64,000 bases of DNA, taken from positions 186,001-250,000 of the forward strand of contig CAYWLG010000002.1 of assembly GCA_964459385.1 (NCBI GenBank), given 5' to 3'. Shown here one piece after another: positions 1 to 7,829 of this stretch. The DNA comes from UBA6107 sp964459385 (GTDB taxonomy: Bacteria; Chloroflexota; Anaerolineae; Anaerolineales; Anaerolineaceae). The notes below the pieces were generated by a model. It saw only the letters and a program-made list of their open reading frames with translations, was not told where the DNA came from and did no database searches. The position numbers and the translations under genes are program-made. Position 1 is the first letter of the stretch; every line of letters begins with the position of its first letter.

Positions 1-282
1 GATCTGCTGTGGGTGCGCGGCGACGCTGACATGATCGTTTCGGATAACTCGATGTTCGACTTCGGCGCTCTGGGCAGCCTGGGTTATGTGCCCGGTTGGC
101 CCGGCATGGACGTGTATCCACCCCAGCCGATGATCTCGCAAACGCGGTCTGTATTCGAGCGTTACAGCAAAGCCGGTGGCAAGTTCACCGAACACGTGCT
201 TGCCGACAGTGGTCATGGCTGCCACATCGAAAAGCCAGCAGAATTCAATACGCTCTTCCATGCCTTCTTGAAGTCTCATTAG
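1..282 (+). CDS. Alpha/beta hydrolase, C-terminal fragment
   Basis: The reading frame is open at the window's left edge and ends at 282, so only about the last 93 residues are present. The fragment shows the end of an alpha/beta-hydrolase fold: a strand with W-V-R-G-D-A-D that should carry the catalytic acid, and D-S-G-H-G-C-H with the catalytic histidine, followed by the usual E-K-P-A-E-F helix. The substrate cannot be read from this part. The thiolase gene starts 41 bases downstream on the same strand, so it probably belongs to the same operon of CoA-ester and hydrolase genes. Confidence 0.8.
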   Translation, partial: DLLWVRGDADMIVSDNSMFDFGALGSLGYVPGWPGMDVYPPQPMISQTRSVFERYSKAGGKFTEHVLADSGHGCHIEKPAEFNTLFHAFLKSH

Positions 283-323
283 GCAAAGGGACAAAGCAAA
301 TTACAGAAAGAAGAGGAGAGTTT

Positions 324-1589
324 ATGACCAATCGGAAACTTGCCCGCGGCGTTGCGCTGATCGGCGCTGGCATGAGCAAATTTGGCGCTTTCAAGGGTAA
401 AAACTCACGTGATCTGTTCGTTGAGGCCTACGAAGAAATGCTCCAGTCGGTGGATAAAGGCTTCAACCCCGCCGATATCGAGATGCTGATGGTGGGCAAT
501 TACAGCAGCGATCTGTTCGAAGGCCAGGGGCATGTTGCGCCCATTATGGCCAGTTGGGTGGGGCTTTCTCCGCGCGCCGCTGTGCGTGTAGAAGATGCCT
601 GTGCCAGCGCCGGTGTGGCGCTGCGGCAGGGCATTCTGGCCATTGCTTCGGGCCTGTATGACATCGTCATGGTGGGTGCAGTTGAAAAAATGACCGACCT
701 GGCCACCGAAAAAGTGACTGACACCCTGGCAACCGCGGCCGACGCCACCTTTGAAATCCCGGCCGGGTTTACCTTCCCGGGCTTTTATGCGGCCATGGCT
801 ACTGCCTACATGCATCAATACGGTGCCACCCCTGAGACCTTCATGCAGGTGGGCATCAAGAATCACGAAAACGGTTCTTTGAACGAAAAGGCTCAATTTG
901 GTGCCAAGATCTCGACCATCATGGAAGGCCGTCGCGCCAGTGCGGCCAAAAAAGGGCTGCCGATTCCGGAATGGGACAGCGAACTGGAATTCCTGCATGA
1001 TGACAAAGCCAACCCCATCATTGCCTGGCCAATGCGCCTTTACGATTGCAGCCCTGTCTCAGATGGCGCTGCCGCCGTGCTGCTGGTGAGTGAAGAGTTG
1101 GCCAAGAAATATACCGATCATCCCATCTATGTGGTGGGCAGTGGACAGGCCAGCGATGGCGCACTGCACGATCGTGATACACTCACTGCCATCCCCTCGG
1201 CGAGCGAAGCAGCCCGCCAGGCCTACGAGATGGCCGGCATTACCGCTGACGATATCGATCTGGCCGAAGTGCACGATTGCTTCACCGTGGCCGAAGTGAT
1301 CGCCACCGAAGATCTGGGCTTTTTCAAACGCGGCGAAGGCTGGAAAGCTGCCGAAGCCGGAGAAACCGCCAGAAATGGCAAGAAACCCATCAACCTCTCC
1401 GGCGGGCTCAAATCAAAGGGTCACCCCGTGGGCGCCTCTGGCGTTGGCCAGGTGGTCGAAGTCTGGAAGCAGTTACGTGGCCAGGCCGGCCCGCGCCAGA
1501 TCGAACGGGAGTTACAGTATGGGCTGACCCACAATGTGGGCGGCACCGGCCAAACCTGCGTTGTGCACATCTTTGAGCGGAGGGACTAA
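324..1589 (+). CDS. Thiolase family protein (SCP2/acetyl-CoA acetyltransferase-like)
   Basis: A 421-residue thiolase, full length for the SCP2-like bacterial and archaeal group. It probably makes or cleaves a beta-ketoacyl-CoA. The nucleophile is Cys93 in D-A-C-A-S-A-G; E-V-H-D-C-F-T and G-H-P-V-G-A-S-G form the other active-site loops, and N-V-G-G-T-G-Q-T-C closes the fold. The frame stays open upstream to about 96, but the ATG at 324 follows an AGAGGAGAG ribosome site and starts at the normal thiolase N-terminus, so the longer version is rejected. It overlaps the DUF35 partner by one base. Thiolases paired with DUF35 proteins usually work as a complex, so the two are likely co-translated partners. 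Confidence 0.9.
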   Translation: MTNRKLARGVALIGAGMSKFGAFKGKNSRDLFVEAYEEMLQSVDKGFNPADIEMLMVGNYSSDLFEGQGHVAPIMASWVGLSPRAAVRVEDACASAGVALRQGILAIASGLYDIVMVGAVEKMTDLATEKVTDTLATAADATFEIPAGFTFPGFYAAMATAYMHQYGATPETFMQVGIKNHENGSLNEKAQFGAKISTIMEGRRASAAKKGLPIPEWDSELEFLHDDKANPIIAWPMRLYDCSPVSDGAAAVLLVSEELAKKYTDHPIYVVGSGQASDGALHDRDTLTAIPSASEAARQAYEMAGITADDIDLAEVHDCFTVAEVIATEDLGFFKRGEGWKAAEAGETARNGKKPINLSGGLKSKGHPVGASGVGQVVEVWKQLRGQAGPRQIERELQYGLTHNVGGTGQTCVVHIFERRD

Positions 1590-2005
1590 TGGATAACCAG
1601 TTCACCAGTTCAGCGTATTACCAGTACATTAATGAAAAGAAACTGATGGGCAGCCGCGATGTGCACACGAACGAAATGTTCCTGCCGCCGCGTCCGGTGA
1701 ACCCCAAAACGTTTGGCACCGATATGGAGTGGGTGGAGTTCTCGGGTGAGGGCACCCTGGCTGCTTACACCATTGTGTACATCGCCCCCACGGCCATGAT
1801 CGCGGCTGGTTTTGACCGCAAGAACCCCTACTGCGCGGGTATCGTCAAGACCAAAGAAGGTCCCATGATCTCGGCCCAGATTCTGGGCGTGGATGTGGCT
1901 CACCCCGAAAGTATTCAGATCGGCATGTCGCTGCAGGCCAGTTATGTTACCCGCGGCGAGGGTGAAGCCCAGCGTGTCTTTTTGGCCTTTGAACCGAAAG
2001 CGTAG
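1589..2005 (+). CDS. DUF35/OB-fold partner of the thiolase
   Basis: 138 residues with the layout of the DUF35 family: a short N-terminal helix (A-Y-Y-Q-Y-I-N-E-K), a linker region where the zinc ribbon normally lies, and a C-terminal OB-fold starting near W-V-E-F-S-G-E-G-T-L. In related thiolase complexes the protein bridges subunits and helps channel CoA esters. The usual two CxxC pairs of the ribbon are absent: the only cysteine is in N-P-Y-C-A-G inside the OB-fold. Its ATG overlaps the thiolase stop codon, so the pair is translationally coupled. Confidence 0.8.
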   Translation: MDNQFTSSAYYQYINEKKLMGSRDVHTNEMFLPPRPVNPKTFGTDMEWVEFSGEGTLAAYTIVYIAPTAMIAAGFDRKNPYCAGIVKTKEGPMISAQILGVDVAHPESIQIGMSLQASYVTRGEGEAQRVFLAFEPKA

Positions 2006-2020
2006 TTAAGGAAACGAAAA

Positions 2021-2827
2021 ATGCCTCTTGCCAGCGTAAACGGAACCCAGCTTTGTTACGAACTCCACGGCCCCGAAACGGCCCCCGTGCTGGTGTTTTC
2101 GAATGGCATTTTCATGTCCACCGGCAGTTGGGCTTACCAGGTGGCTGAACTAAAAAAATATTTTCGCGTTCTCCTGTATGACTGCCGCGGAATGTGGAAG
2201 TCGGAACACCCGGCCGGGGAATATTCGATGAGCCTCCATGCTGACGACCTGGCCGGGCTCTTGCGGGAACTCAATATTGAGGCTGCTCATATCGCCGGTA
2301 TTTCTTACGGCGGTGAAGTGAGCCTAAACTTTGCAGCCCGTTACCCTTCCATGACCCGTTCACTGATCGTTTCTTCCGCGGTCAGCGAGATTCACACGCT
2401 TTTGCGGGCCTACGGCGAAAGCTGGCTTTACGCAGCACAGCAGCGCGACCCCGAAATGCTCTACCGTGTGACCCTGCCGCTGAACTTCTCTGCGGCTTAC
2501 ATCGAGGCCAACCCTGGCCCCATGCAGGCTGCGCTTGATCGCTACAAACAGATCGATCTGGTGGCAGTGGAACAGTTGATGCAGGCTTTTATGCAACTGA
2601 ACCTCACCCCGTTGCTTGGGAGCATCCAGGCTGAAACGCTGGTACTGGTGGGAGAAGAAGATATTTTGAAACCGCGTGAATATGCTGAGATCATCGCGGC
2701 CGGAATCGCGAACGCTCATCTGGCCGTGATCCCTAAAGCCGGGCACGCTGTGTGCCTGGAACAACCGACCCTGTTCAATGACACGATCCTTGGCTTTCTG
2801 ACCCGACAAACCCTAGAGGTGAAATGA
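2021..2827 (+). CDS. Alpha/beta hydrolase (3-oxoadipate enol-lactonase-like)
   Basis: 268 residues, a full-length alpha/beta hydrolase with no signal peptide. The triad is visible: Ser95 in G-I-S-Y-G-G, Asp214 in G-E-E-D-I-L, and His242 in K-A-G-H-A-V. The oxyanion region is F-S-N-G-I-F. The shape, including Y-D-C-R-G-M near residue 54, resembles PcaD-type lactonases and related ester or C-C bond hydrolases, but family resemblance does not fix the substrate. The gene starts 15 bases after the DUF35 gene and overlaps the next gene by four bases (ATGA), so it is an internal operon gene. Confidence 0.85.
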   Translation: MPLASVNGTQLCYELHGPETAPVLVFSNGIFMSTGSWAYQVAELKKYFRVLLYDCRGMWKSEHPAGEYSMSLHADDLAGLLRELNIEAAHIAGISYGGEVSLNFAARYPSMTRSLIVSSAVSEIHTLLRAYGESWLYAAQQRDPEMLYRVTLPLNFSAAYIEANPGPMQAALDRYKQIDLVAVEQLMQAFMQLNLTPLLGSIQAETLVLVGEEDILKPREYAEIIAAGIANAHLAVIPKAGHAVCLEQPTLFNDTILGFLTRQTLEVK

Positions 2828-3219
2828 GTACATCCATCCTTGAACCGATCGAAAAAGGCAAAGCTGTAAAGCTGCATCAGCATTTCAGTGAAAGTGTGAT
2901 CCGGAAGTGCAGAGAGTTTTTCAATCTGGAAGAATCACAGAGCCCGCTTGAAATGATATTGGTAGGCACCATTCTGGCCGGCTTGCAGAAAAATCTGCCC
3001 GGGTCGGGCGCGCGCAGTGTGAGTCATCTTTTTGAGTATCTGGCTCCAGTGGCTGTTGGGGACGAACTGGAGATCTCGTTGCAAGTTGAAAAAGTGGAGA
3101 CGTCCAAGAGCCTGCTGACCATCAAAGTGAACGTCACCAACCAAAACAATGATCAGGTGCTCACCGGCCGGGCAGTGCTGTTGTTCAACCGCACAAATCA
3201 CGTACCCACGTTGGAATGA
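2824..3219 (+). CDS. Hotdog-fold (MaoC-like) protein
   Basis: 131 residues resembling the MaoC/R-specific enoyl-CoA hydratase hotdog fold: an N-terminal region F-S-E-S-V-I, a central helix, then beta strands R-S-V-S-H-L-F-E-Y-L-A-P-V-A-V-G-D-E-L and R-A-V-L-L-F-N. The hydratase signature normally has Asp and His in a G-D-x-N-P-x-H loop. Here the matching stretch reads E-E-S-Q-S-P-L-E-M, so both catalytic residues seem to be lost. It may be a non-catalytic subunit, a thioesterase-like variant, or a diverged hydratase. It overlaps the upstream hydrolase gene by four bases. Confidence 0.7.
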   Translation: MSTSILEPIEKGKAVKLHQHFSESVIRKCREFFNLEESQSPLEMILVGTILAGLQKNLPGSGARSVSHLFEYLAPVAVGDELEISLQVEKVETSKSLLTIKVNVTNQNNDQVLTGRAVLLFNRTNHVPTLE

Positions 3220-3264
3220 GTTCAAGTGAAGGAGGCAGAAGATAGAAAGTAGAAGACCAAAAAT

Positions 3265-3295
3265 TTGCACCCGCATGCAAGACTTGCAGTATAAA
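3265..3295 (+). promoter_or_regulatory. Candidate promoter before the binding lipoprotein gene
   Basis: TTGCAC at 3265-3270 and TATAAA at 3290-3295 are separated by 19 bases, slightly longer than ideal for a sigma70-type promoter. The site lies in the 94-base gap before the binding-protein gene, so the importer may be transcribed separately as well as by read-through. Confidence 0.35.
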
Positions 3296-3313
3296 AATCA
3301 AAGAGGAGAAAAC

Positions 3314-4684
3314 ATGAAAAAGCTTGTTACTATCATCAGTTTGATTTTCGTTCTATCCCTGGTGTTGAGCGCCTGTGCTCAGCCCACCCCCACTGCGGCC
3401 CCCACCGAAGTTGCCACAGAGGCTCCCGTTGAAGCAACCGAAGCCCCCGTTGAGGCACCCGCTGGTTTGACCTGCGCCGAACCCATCAAAGTTGGTTTGA
3501 TCACCGATGCAACTGGCGCTTTGGCCAGCTATGGTGAGATGATCTTGCGCTCCTTCATGCTCGGCATGGAGTACGGTACGGGCGCTGCCGGTTCTGCCGG
3601 TGACAAATATGAGTTCAGCGTCACTCAGCAGAATAACTTTAAACTGGATGACTGCGAAATTCAGGTCTTTGTGCGTGACGATGCCAGCACCCCCGACACC
3701 ACCACCACTGTGGCCAATGAACTGATTGAGGTTGAGAAGGTTGACATTCTGGTCGGTACCGCTTCTTCTGGTGCCACTGCCGTTTTGCAGCAGATCGCTT
3801 TCCAGAATCAAATTCCCCTCATTGTGGCCCCTGCCGGCGCGAACGACATCACCGGTGTGAACTTCAATGAATACACCTTCCGCACCAGCCGCAATAACTA
3901 TCAAGACGCCATGAACGAATGCCTGGCTCTGGTCAAGAATTACAGCAAATTCGTTCAGATCGCCCCCGATTACGCTTTCGGTCATGGTTCTGCTGAAGCC
4001 TTCCGCGATGCCTGCACCCTCGATGGCGGCACCTTTGTCGCTGATGATATCTTCGCCCCCCTCACCACCACCGACTTCACCCCCTACATGGAACAGATCG
4101 CCAACTCTGGCGCTGAAGCCTACATCGTGACCTGGGCAGGTGCCGGGTTCGTTCAACTGATCCAGTCTGCTCAGGATCAGGGTGTGACCGATAGCATGGC
4201 TCTGGGTACCACCTTCGTGAATAATGCTGTGATGCCCGCCCTTTACTCCACCGCAATCGGCACCACCGCCGGCATTATCTACCAGTATGCTGCCCCCCAG
4301 AACGAGATCAACGACTTCTTGGTTGCACAGGACAAAGCCCGCTATGGTGCGGTTCCTGATCTCTTCGATGCTGATGGTATGAATGCCGCTTTGATGGTCA
4401 TTGCTGCCCTCAAAGCCACCAATGGCGACACCACCGGTGCCACCCTGGTCAAAGCGATGGAAGGCCTTACCTTCCAGGGCCCCAAGGGCGAAATCTTCAT
4501 CCGCCCCGAAGACCATGTTGCCATTCAGGATATGTACATTCTCAAACTTGAGAACCTGACCGATGCTGACGCCAATTACTACTCTTATGTTGATACCACC
4601 CGCCCCGAGCCTCCCTGCTTGCTGCCCGAAGAAATGAAAGACCGCTGCGGTAGCATTCCCTGGGGAAGCCTCTCAGGTAAATAG
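3314..4684 (+). CDS. Liv-type ABC transporter substrate-binding lipoprotein
   Basis: 456 residues. A lipoprotein signal peptide ends in L-S-A-C (lipobox), followed by a P/T/E-rich linker of the sort common in Chloroflexota lipoproteins, then a two-lobe periplasmic-binding fold of the LivJ/LivK type (I-K-V-G-L-I-T-D-A-T-G-A-L near the start of the mature domain). The ATG at 3314 is preceded by AAGAGGAG; an earlier in-frame start at 3275 would put about 13 residues before the signal peptide and is less likely. It should capture the substrate outside the membrane for the ATPases and permeases at 4772-8888. The neighbouring thiolase and hydrolases suggest an organic-acid substrate, which is inference. 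Confidence 0.9.
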   Translation: MKKLVTIISLIFVLSLVLSACAQPTPTAAPTEVATEAPVEATEAPVEAPAGLTCAEPIKVGLITDATGALASYGEMILRSFMLGMEYGTGAAGSAGDKYEFSVTQQNNFKLDDCEIQVFVRDDASTPDTTTTVANELIEVEKVDILVGTASSGATAVLQQIAFQNQIPLIVAPAGANDITGVNFNEYTFRTSRNNYQDAMNECLALVKNYSKFVQIAPDYAFGHGSAEAFRDACTLDGGTFVADDIFAPLTTTDFTPYMEQIANSGAEAYIVTWAGAGFVQLIQSAQDQGVTDSMALGTTFVNNAVMPALYSTAIGTTAGIIYQYAAPQNEINDFLVAQDKARYGAVPDLFDADGMNAALMVIAALKATNGDTTGATLVKAMEGLTFQGPKGEIFIRPEDHVAIQDMYILKLENLTDADANYYSYVDTTRPEPPCLLPEEMKDRCGSIPWGSLSGK

Positions 4685-4700
4685 GTATTCGTATACGCTG

Positions 4701-4728
4701 TCCCTAAAGGCCGTCAGGCCTTTAGGGA
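4701..4728 (+). promoter_or_regulatory. Perfect 12-bp hairpin between binding-protein and ATPase genes
   Basis: A 12-base arm (4701-4712), a four-base GTCA loop and a perfectly complementary arm (4717-4728) sit 17 bases after the binding-protein stop. No T-run follows, so it is not a classical terminator. Hairpins at this place in importer operons commonly stabilise or attenuate the message so that the binding protein is made in excess over the membrane parts. Confidence 0.65.
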
Positions 4729-4771
4729 CAATTTGGCTTATTTTTCAATAGAATTAAGTTGGGATGGCAGA

Positions 4772-5542
4772 ATGGAAAACGAGATCATTATTGAAACATT
4801 CAATTTGACCAAGCAATTCGGCGCTCTGGTCGCGGTGGATGATGTGAGCTTGAAGGTCAAGCGCAATTCACTGCATGCCATCATTGGTCCGAACGGAGCA
4901 GGCAAGACCACGTTCTTCAATCTCATCAGTGGCACTATAAAGCCAACTTCCGGGAAGGTGATCTACAAGGGCAGAAACCTGACGCGACTGCCGGTGCACC
5001 GCATGACCCATTTGGGCATTGGTCGTTCATTTCAGATCACCAATATTTTTCCGAATCTCACTGTCTTCGAAAATATCCGCCTGGCCTCCCAGGTGTTAGA
5101 AAAAAGCAATTTTAACTTTCTCACCCGCACCACCCAGTTAAAGCATTGCGAAGCCCACACCTGGGAAGTGATCGAACGGGTCGGCCTGAAAGACCGTGCC
5201 CAACTGGCGGCGCGCACGCTGCCCCACGGCGATCAACGCAAATTGGAACTGGGCATGATCCTGGCCCCAGAGCCCGAAGTGCTGCTGCTGGATGAACCCA
5301 CCGCGGGTATGGCTGCCGAGCAGGTGCCTGAACTGATCCAGTTGATCCAGAGCATCCAGAAATCCGGCAACAAGACGGTCATGCTGGTGGAGCACAACAT
5401 GAATGTGGTCATGAGCATCTCAGACCGGATCACGGTCATGAATCTGGGCAAGGTGCTGGCAGAAGGCACCCCCAGTGAGATTGCGGCCAATAAAGAAGTG
5501 CAAACAGCCTATCTGGGTGGTTTGTATGAGCTGGATCTGTGA
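4772..5542 (+). CDS. livG: Branched-chain-type ABC transporter ATP-binding protein (LivG-like)
   Basis: 256 residues from the ATG at 4772 (a TTG 39 bases earlier is in frame but lies on the hairpin shoulder). Walker A is G-P-N-G-A-G-K-T-T, the Walker B end is L-L-L-D-E-P-T-A-G-M, and the switch histidine is in V-E-H-N-M. The long insert G-I-G-R-S-F-Q-I-T-N-I-F and the E-H-N-M-N-V-V-M ending are typical of LivG rather than LivF. The signature loop reads L-P-H-G-D-Q-R-K-L-E, as in LivG proteins that lack the strict LSGGQ. It should pair with LivF at 5567 to power import by the two permeases. Confidence 0.92.
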   Translation: MENEIIIETFNLTKQFGALVAVDDVSLKVKRNSLHAIIGPNGAGKTTFFNLISGTIKPTSGKVIYKGRNLTRLPVHRMTHLGIGRSFQITNIFPNLTVFENIRLASQVLEKSNFNFLTRTTQLKHCEAHTWEVIERVGLKDRAQLAARTLPHGDQRKLELGMILAPEPEVLLLDEPTAGMAAEQVPELIQLIQSIQKSGNKTVMLVEHNMNVVMSISDRITVMNLGKVLAEGTPSEIAANKEVQTAYLGGLYELDL

Positions 5543-5566
5543 TCGGAGGACCCCTTAGAGGCAATC

Positions 5567-6271
5567 ATGGACAATATTCTTGAAGTGCAAAACATTCACG
5601 CTTATATCAAGCAGTATCACATCCTGCAGGGGGTCGATGTGGCGGTGCCGCGCGGCTCGATCACAGCCTTGCTGGGGCGCAATGGCGCCGGCAAGACGAC
5701 CACCTTGAAATCCATACTTGGGCTGGCATCGGTGCGCTCAGGCAAGGTGGTATATGACGGTAAAGAAGTGCAGGGGATGCTGCCTTACGATATTGCTTCA
5801 CTGGGCATCGGTTATGTGCCGGAGCACAGGGCCATCTTCCGCGATCTATCGGTAGAAGAGAACCTCAAACTGGCCGAGCGCAATAAAAATGATTACCTGG
5901 CCAAACGCGATTTCATTTTTGACCTGTTCCCTGACCTGCGCAAGTTTCTGGCTTTGCCGGGCACCAGCCTTTCAGGCGGTCAGCAGCAAATGCTGGCCAT
6001 TGCCCGCGCCCTGATCCCCGATAACAACCTGCTGCTCATTGACGAACCCAGCGAGGGGCTTGCGCCGGTCATTATCGAGCACATGATCGATGTGATCAGG
6101 CAGCTTTCGCAGACGAGCACGGTCGTTCTGGTGGAACAGAATTTTTTGGTGGCCAGTAAATTGGCCGAATATTACGTCATCATCGAAGAGGGCAGCTCCG
6201 TGAAGGCTGGCAAAATGGCAGACCTGATGGGCGACCGCGAAACCATTCACCGCTATTTGGGCGCAGCTTAG
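5567..6271 (+). CDS. livF: Branched-chain-type ABC transporter ATP-binding protein (LivF-like)
   Basis: 234 residues. Walker A is G-R-N-G-A-G-K-T-T, the signature is L-S-G-G-Q-Q-Q-M-L, Walker B ends L-L-L-I-D-E-P-S-E-G-L-A-P, which is characteristic of LivF, and the switch region is V-L-V-E-Q-N. It is the second ATPase of the importer. A GGAGGAC ribosome site lies 24 bases after the livG stop, and the livH-like gene begins nine bases after this gene ends. Confidence 0.93.
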   Translation: MDNILEVQNIHAYIKQYHILQGVDVAVPRGSITALLGRNGAGKTTTLKSILGLASVRSGKVVYDGKEVQGMLPYDIASLGIGYVPEHRAIFRDLSVEENLKLAERNKNDYLAKRDFIFDLFPDLRKFLALPGTSLSGGQQQMLAIARALIPDNNLLLIDEPSEGLAPVIIEHMIDVIRQLSQTSTVVLVEQNFLVASKLAEYYVIIEEGSSVKAGKMADLMGDRETIHRYLGAA

Positions 6272-6279
6272 GAGTCGAA

Positions 6280-7827
6280 ATGAAACCATTCTTGCGAAAA
6301 AACTCGATTCTTCTCGCCATTCTGGCGGTGTTTATCGTGATCTTCACTCTGGCCGAGCGCAGCATGGGCTCAAAGGATTTCTTGATCACGATGCTGCGCG
6401 GCCTTTCCACCGGCTCGGTGACCTTTTTGGTAGCCTCCGGTTTCTCGCTCATTTTCGGCCTGCTGGATGTGCTGAACCTGGCACAGGGCACCTTCTATAT
6501 GATCGGTGCCTACATCGGTTGGACGGTCTATGTACGCCCTGACACCTTTGTAGATCTTTTGACCCCGCTGGCCTTGATCGTGAGCGGTTTCACCCTCAAT
6601 CCGTTGTGGCATTTTCTGGCCGCACGCGTTCAACTGCCTGTAAAATGGCGCAAGCTGCTGCCTTTCGGCCTGTTGGCGCTGGGGCTGCTGCTCTTTGTTT
6701 TGATCATCCCCAATTATCCCATTGCCATTTGGAGCGTGGATAACTTTGCCCAGAGCCCGGTCTCTTTTGCTTTCATGGCCGACTCGGGCACGCCCATTGC
6801 AGTGGTTCCGGCGCTCTTTGAAAAAATGCCGGCCGTGTTGGGATTGGCCGGGTTGCTGCTGGCCAGCGCGCTTTCTGCTTGCGGCATCGCTTTCTTTGGC
6901 CGACCTTCTCAGAACCAGTCGGAGTTGAAGCCCAAACAGTTCATTCCTTTTGCGCTGCTTCTTGTGGTGGGTCTGGCGGTTTATTTTGTCAACGACGCCC
7001 TCTCACTGGCGCTGGCGCAAATGGATAGCATCTGGTTGTTCCTGATCGCGGCGCTTGTGGCCGCGTTGAGCGGAGCCGGGCTGGGCGCCTTGATGGAATC
7101 CGTGCTCATCCGTCCGCTTTACAGCCGGCCGATCTACCAACTGATGCTCACCCTGGGGCTGAGCGCTGTCGGCGTGGAAATGGTGCGTGCCGTCTGGGGA
7201 CGCAATGAATTCGTCATGCCCAAACCCTCTCTTTTCAAAACCACCGGGGCCGATTGCCCGGCCACTAGCCTGGGATCGTGGCTGCAAACGCACTGCTCAA
7301 CGATCCAGGTGCTGGGCGGGCGCGTGCGCGTCTATGACGAGATCTTCATCCCGCTGGTGGGCATCATCGTGCTCATTGCGGTGTGGATTCTGCTCAAGAA
7401 GACCCGCCTGGGCATGATCATCCGCGCCGGGGTGCAAGACCGCGAAATGGTCGAAGCACTCGGCATCAACGTGCGGCGCGTCTTCACCTTTGTCTTTGCG
7501 CTGGGCGTGGGGCTGGCCACTTTTGGCGGCACGCTGGCCGCACCTTCGAGCGGGCTCTCCAATGCGATGGGTGAAAGCCTGCTGCTGGGTGCCCTCATCG
7601 CTCTGGCAATTGGCGGCCTTACCAGTTACCCGGGGGCTGCGCTGGGCGCACTGCTGGTTGGATTGATCCAACAGTTGATCATCAAATACGGGCAGATCGG
7701 CATCAGCATTCCCTTCACGGATGTGGTCATTAAACCTTCGCCGCCGATCGTTCCGGCTTCGACCCTGCTGCTGATGGTGATCGTTTTGCTTATCCTGCCC
7801 GGTGGCTTGTTAGGAAAAAAGGAGTAA
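6280..7827 (+). CDS. livH: Branched-chain-type ABC permease (LivH-like) with an extra membrane insert
   Basis: 515 residues, far longer than the usual roughly 290. The first part (about 40-84) is a normal LivH start: G-L-S-T-G-S-V-T-F-L, then L-N-L-A-Q-G-T-F-Y-M-I-G-A-Y. The normal continuation resumes near residue 255 with G-A-L-M-E-S-V-L-I-R-P-L-Y and runs to the end, with the cytoplasmic coupling segment around A-L-G-I-N-V-R-R-V. Between them, about 85-250, is an insert with roughly four hydrophobic segments. There is no break in frame and composition matches the rest, so it is a real protein feature. AGGAG lies before the ATG. Confidence 0.88.
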   Translation: MKPFLRKNSILLAILAVFIVIFTLAERSMGSKDFLITMLRGLSTGSVTFLVASGFSLIFGLLDVLNLAQGTFYMIGAYIGWTVYVRPDTFVDLLTPLALIVSGFTLNPLWHFLAARVQLPVKWRKLLPFGLLALGLLLFVLIIPNYPIAIWSVDNFAQSPVSFAFMADSGTPIAVVPALFEKMPAVLGLAGLLLASALSACGIAFFGRPSQNQSELKPKQFIPFALLLVVGLAVYFVNDALSLALAQMDSIWLFLIAALVAALSGAGLGALMESVLIRPLYSRPIYQLMLTLGLSAVGVEMVRAVWGRNEFVMPKPSLFKTTGADCPATSLGSWLQTHCSTIQVLGGRVRVYDEIFIPLVGIIVLIAVWILLKKTRLGMIIRAGVQDREMVEALGINVRRVFTFVFALGVGLATFGGTLAAPSSGLSNAMGESLLLGALIALAIGGLTSYPGAALGALLVGLIQQLIIKYGQIGISIPFTDVVIKPSPPIVPASTLLLMVIVLLILPGGLLGKKE

Positions 7828-7829
7828 CC

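Noticed and set aside
96..323. In-frame N-terminal extension of the thiolase
   Set aside because: It overlaps the upstream hydrolase gene in another frame, and the ATG at 324 has a strong ribosome site and the family's normal N-terminus.
3353..4516. 387-residue minus-strand frame opposite the binding protein
   Set aside because: Gly-rich, low-complexity shadow of a well-supported lipoprotein gene, with no ribosome site or family motif.
4733..4771. Earlier TTG start of the LivG-like gene
   Set aside because: It lies five bases after the hairpin without a ribosome site; the ATG at 4772 gives the usual N-terminus.
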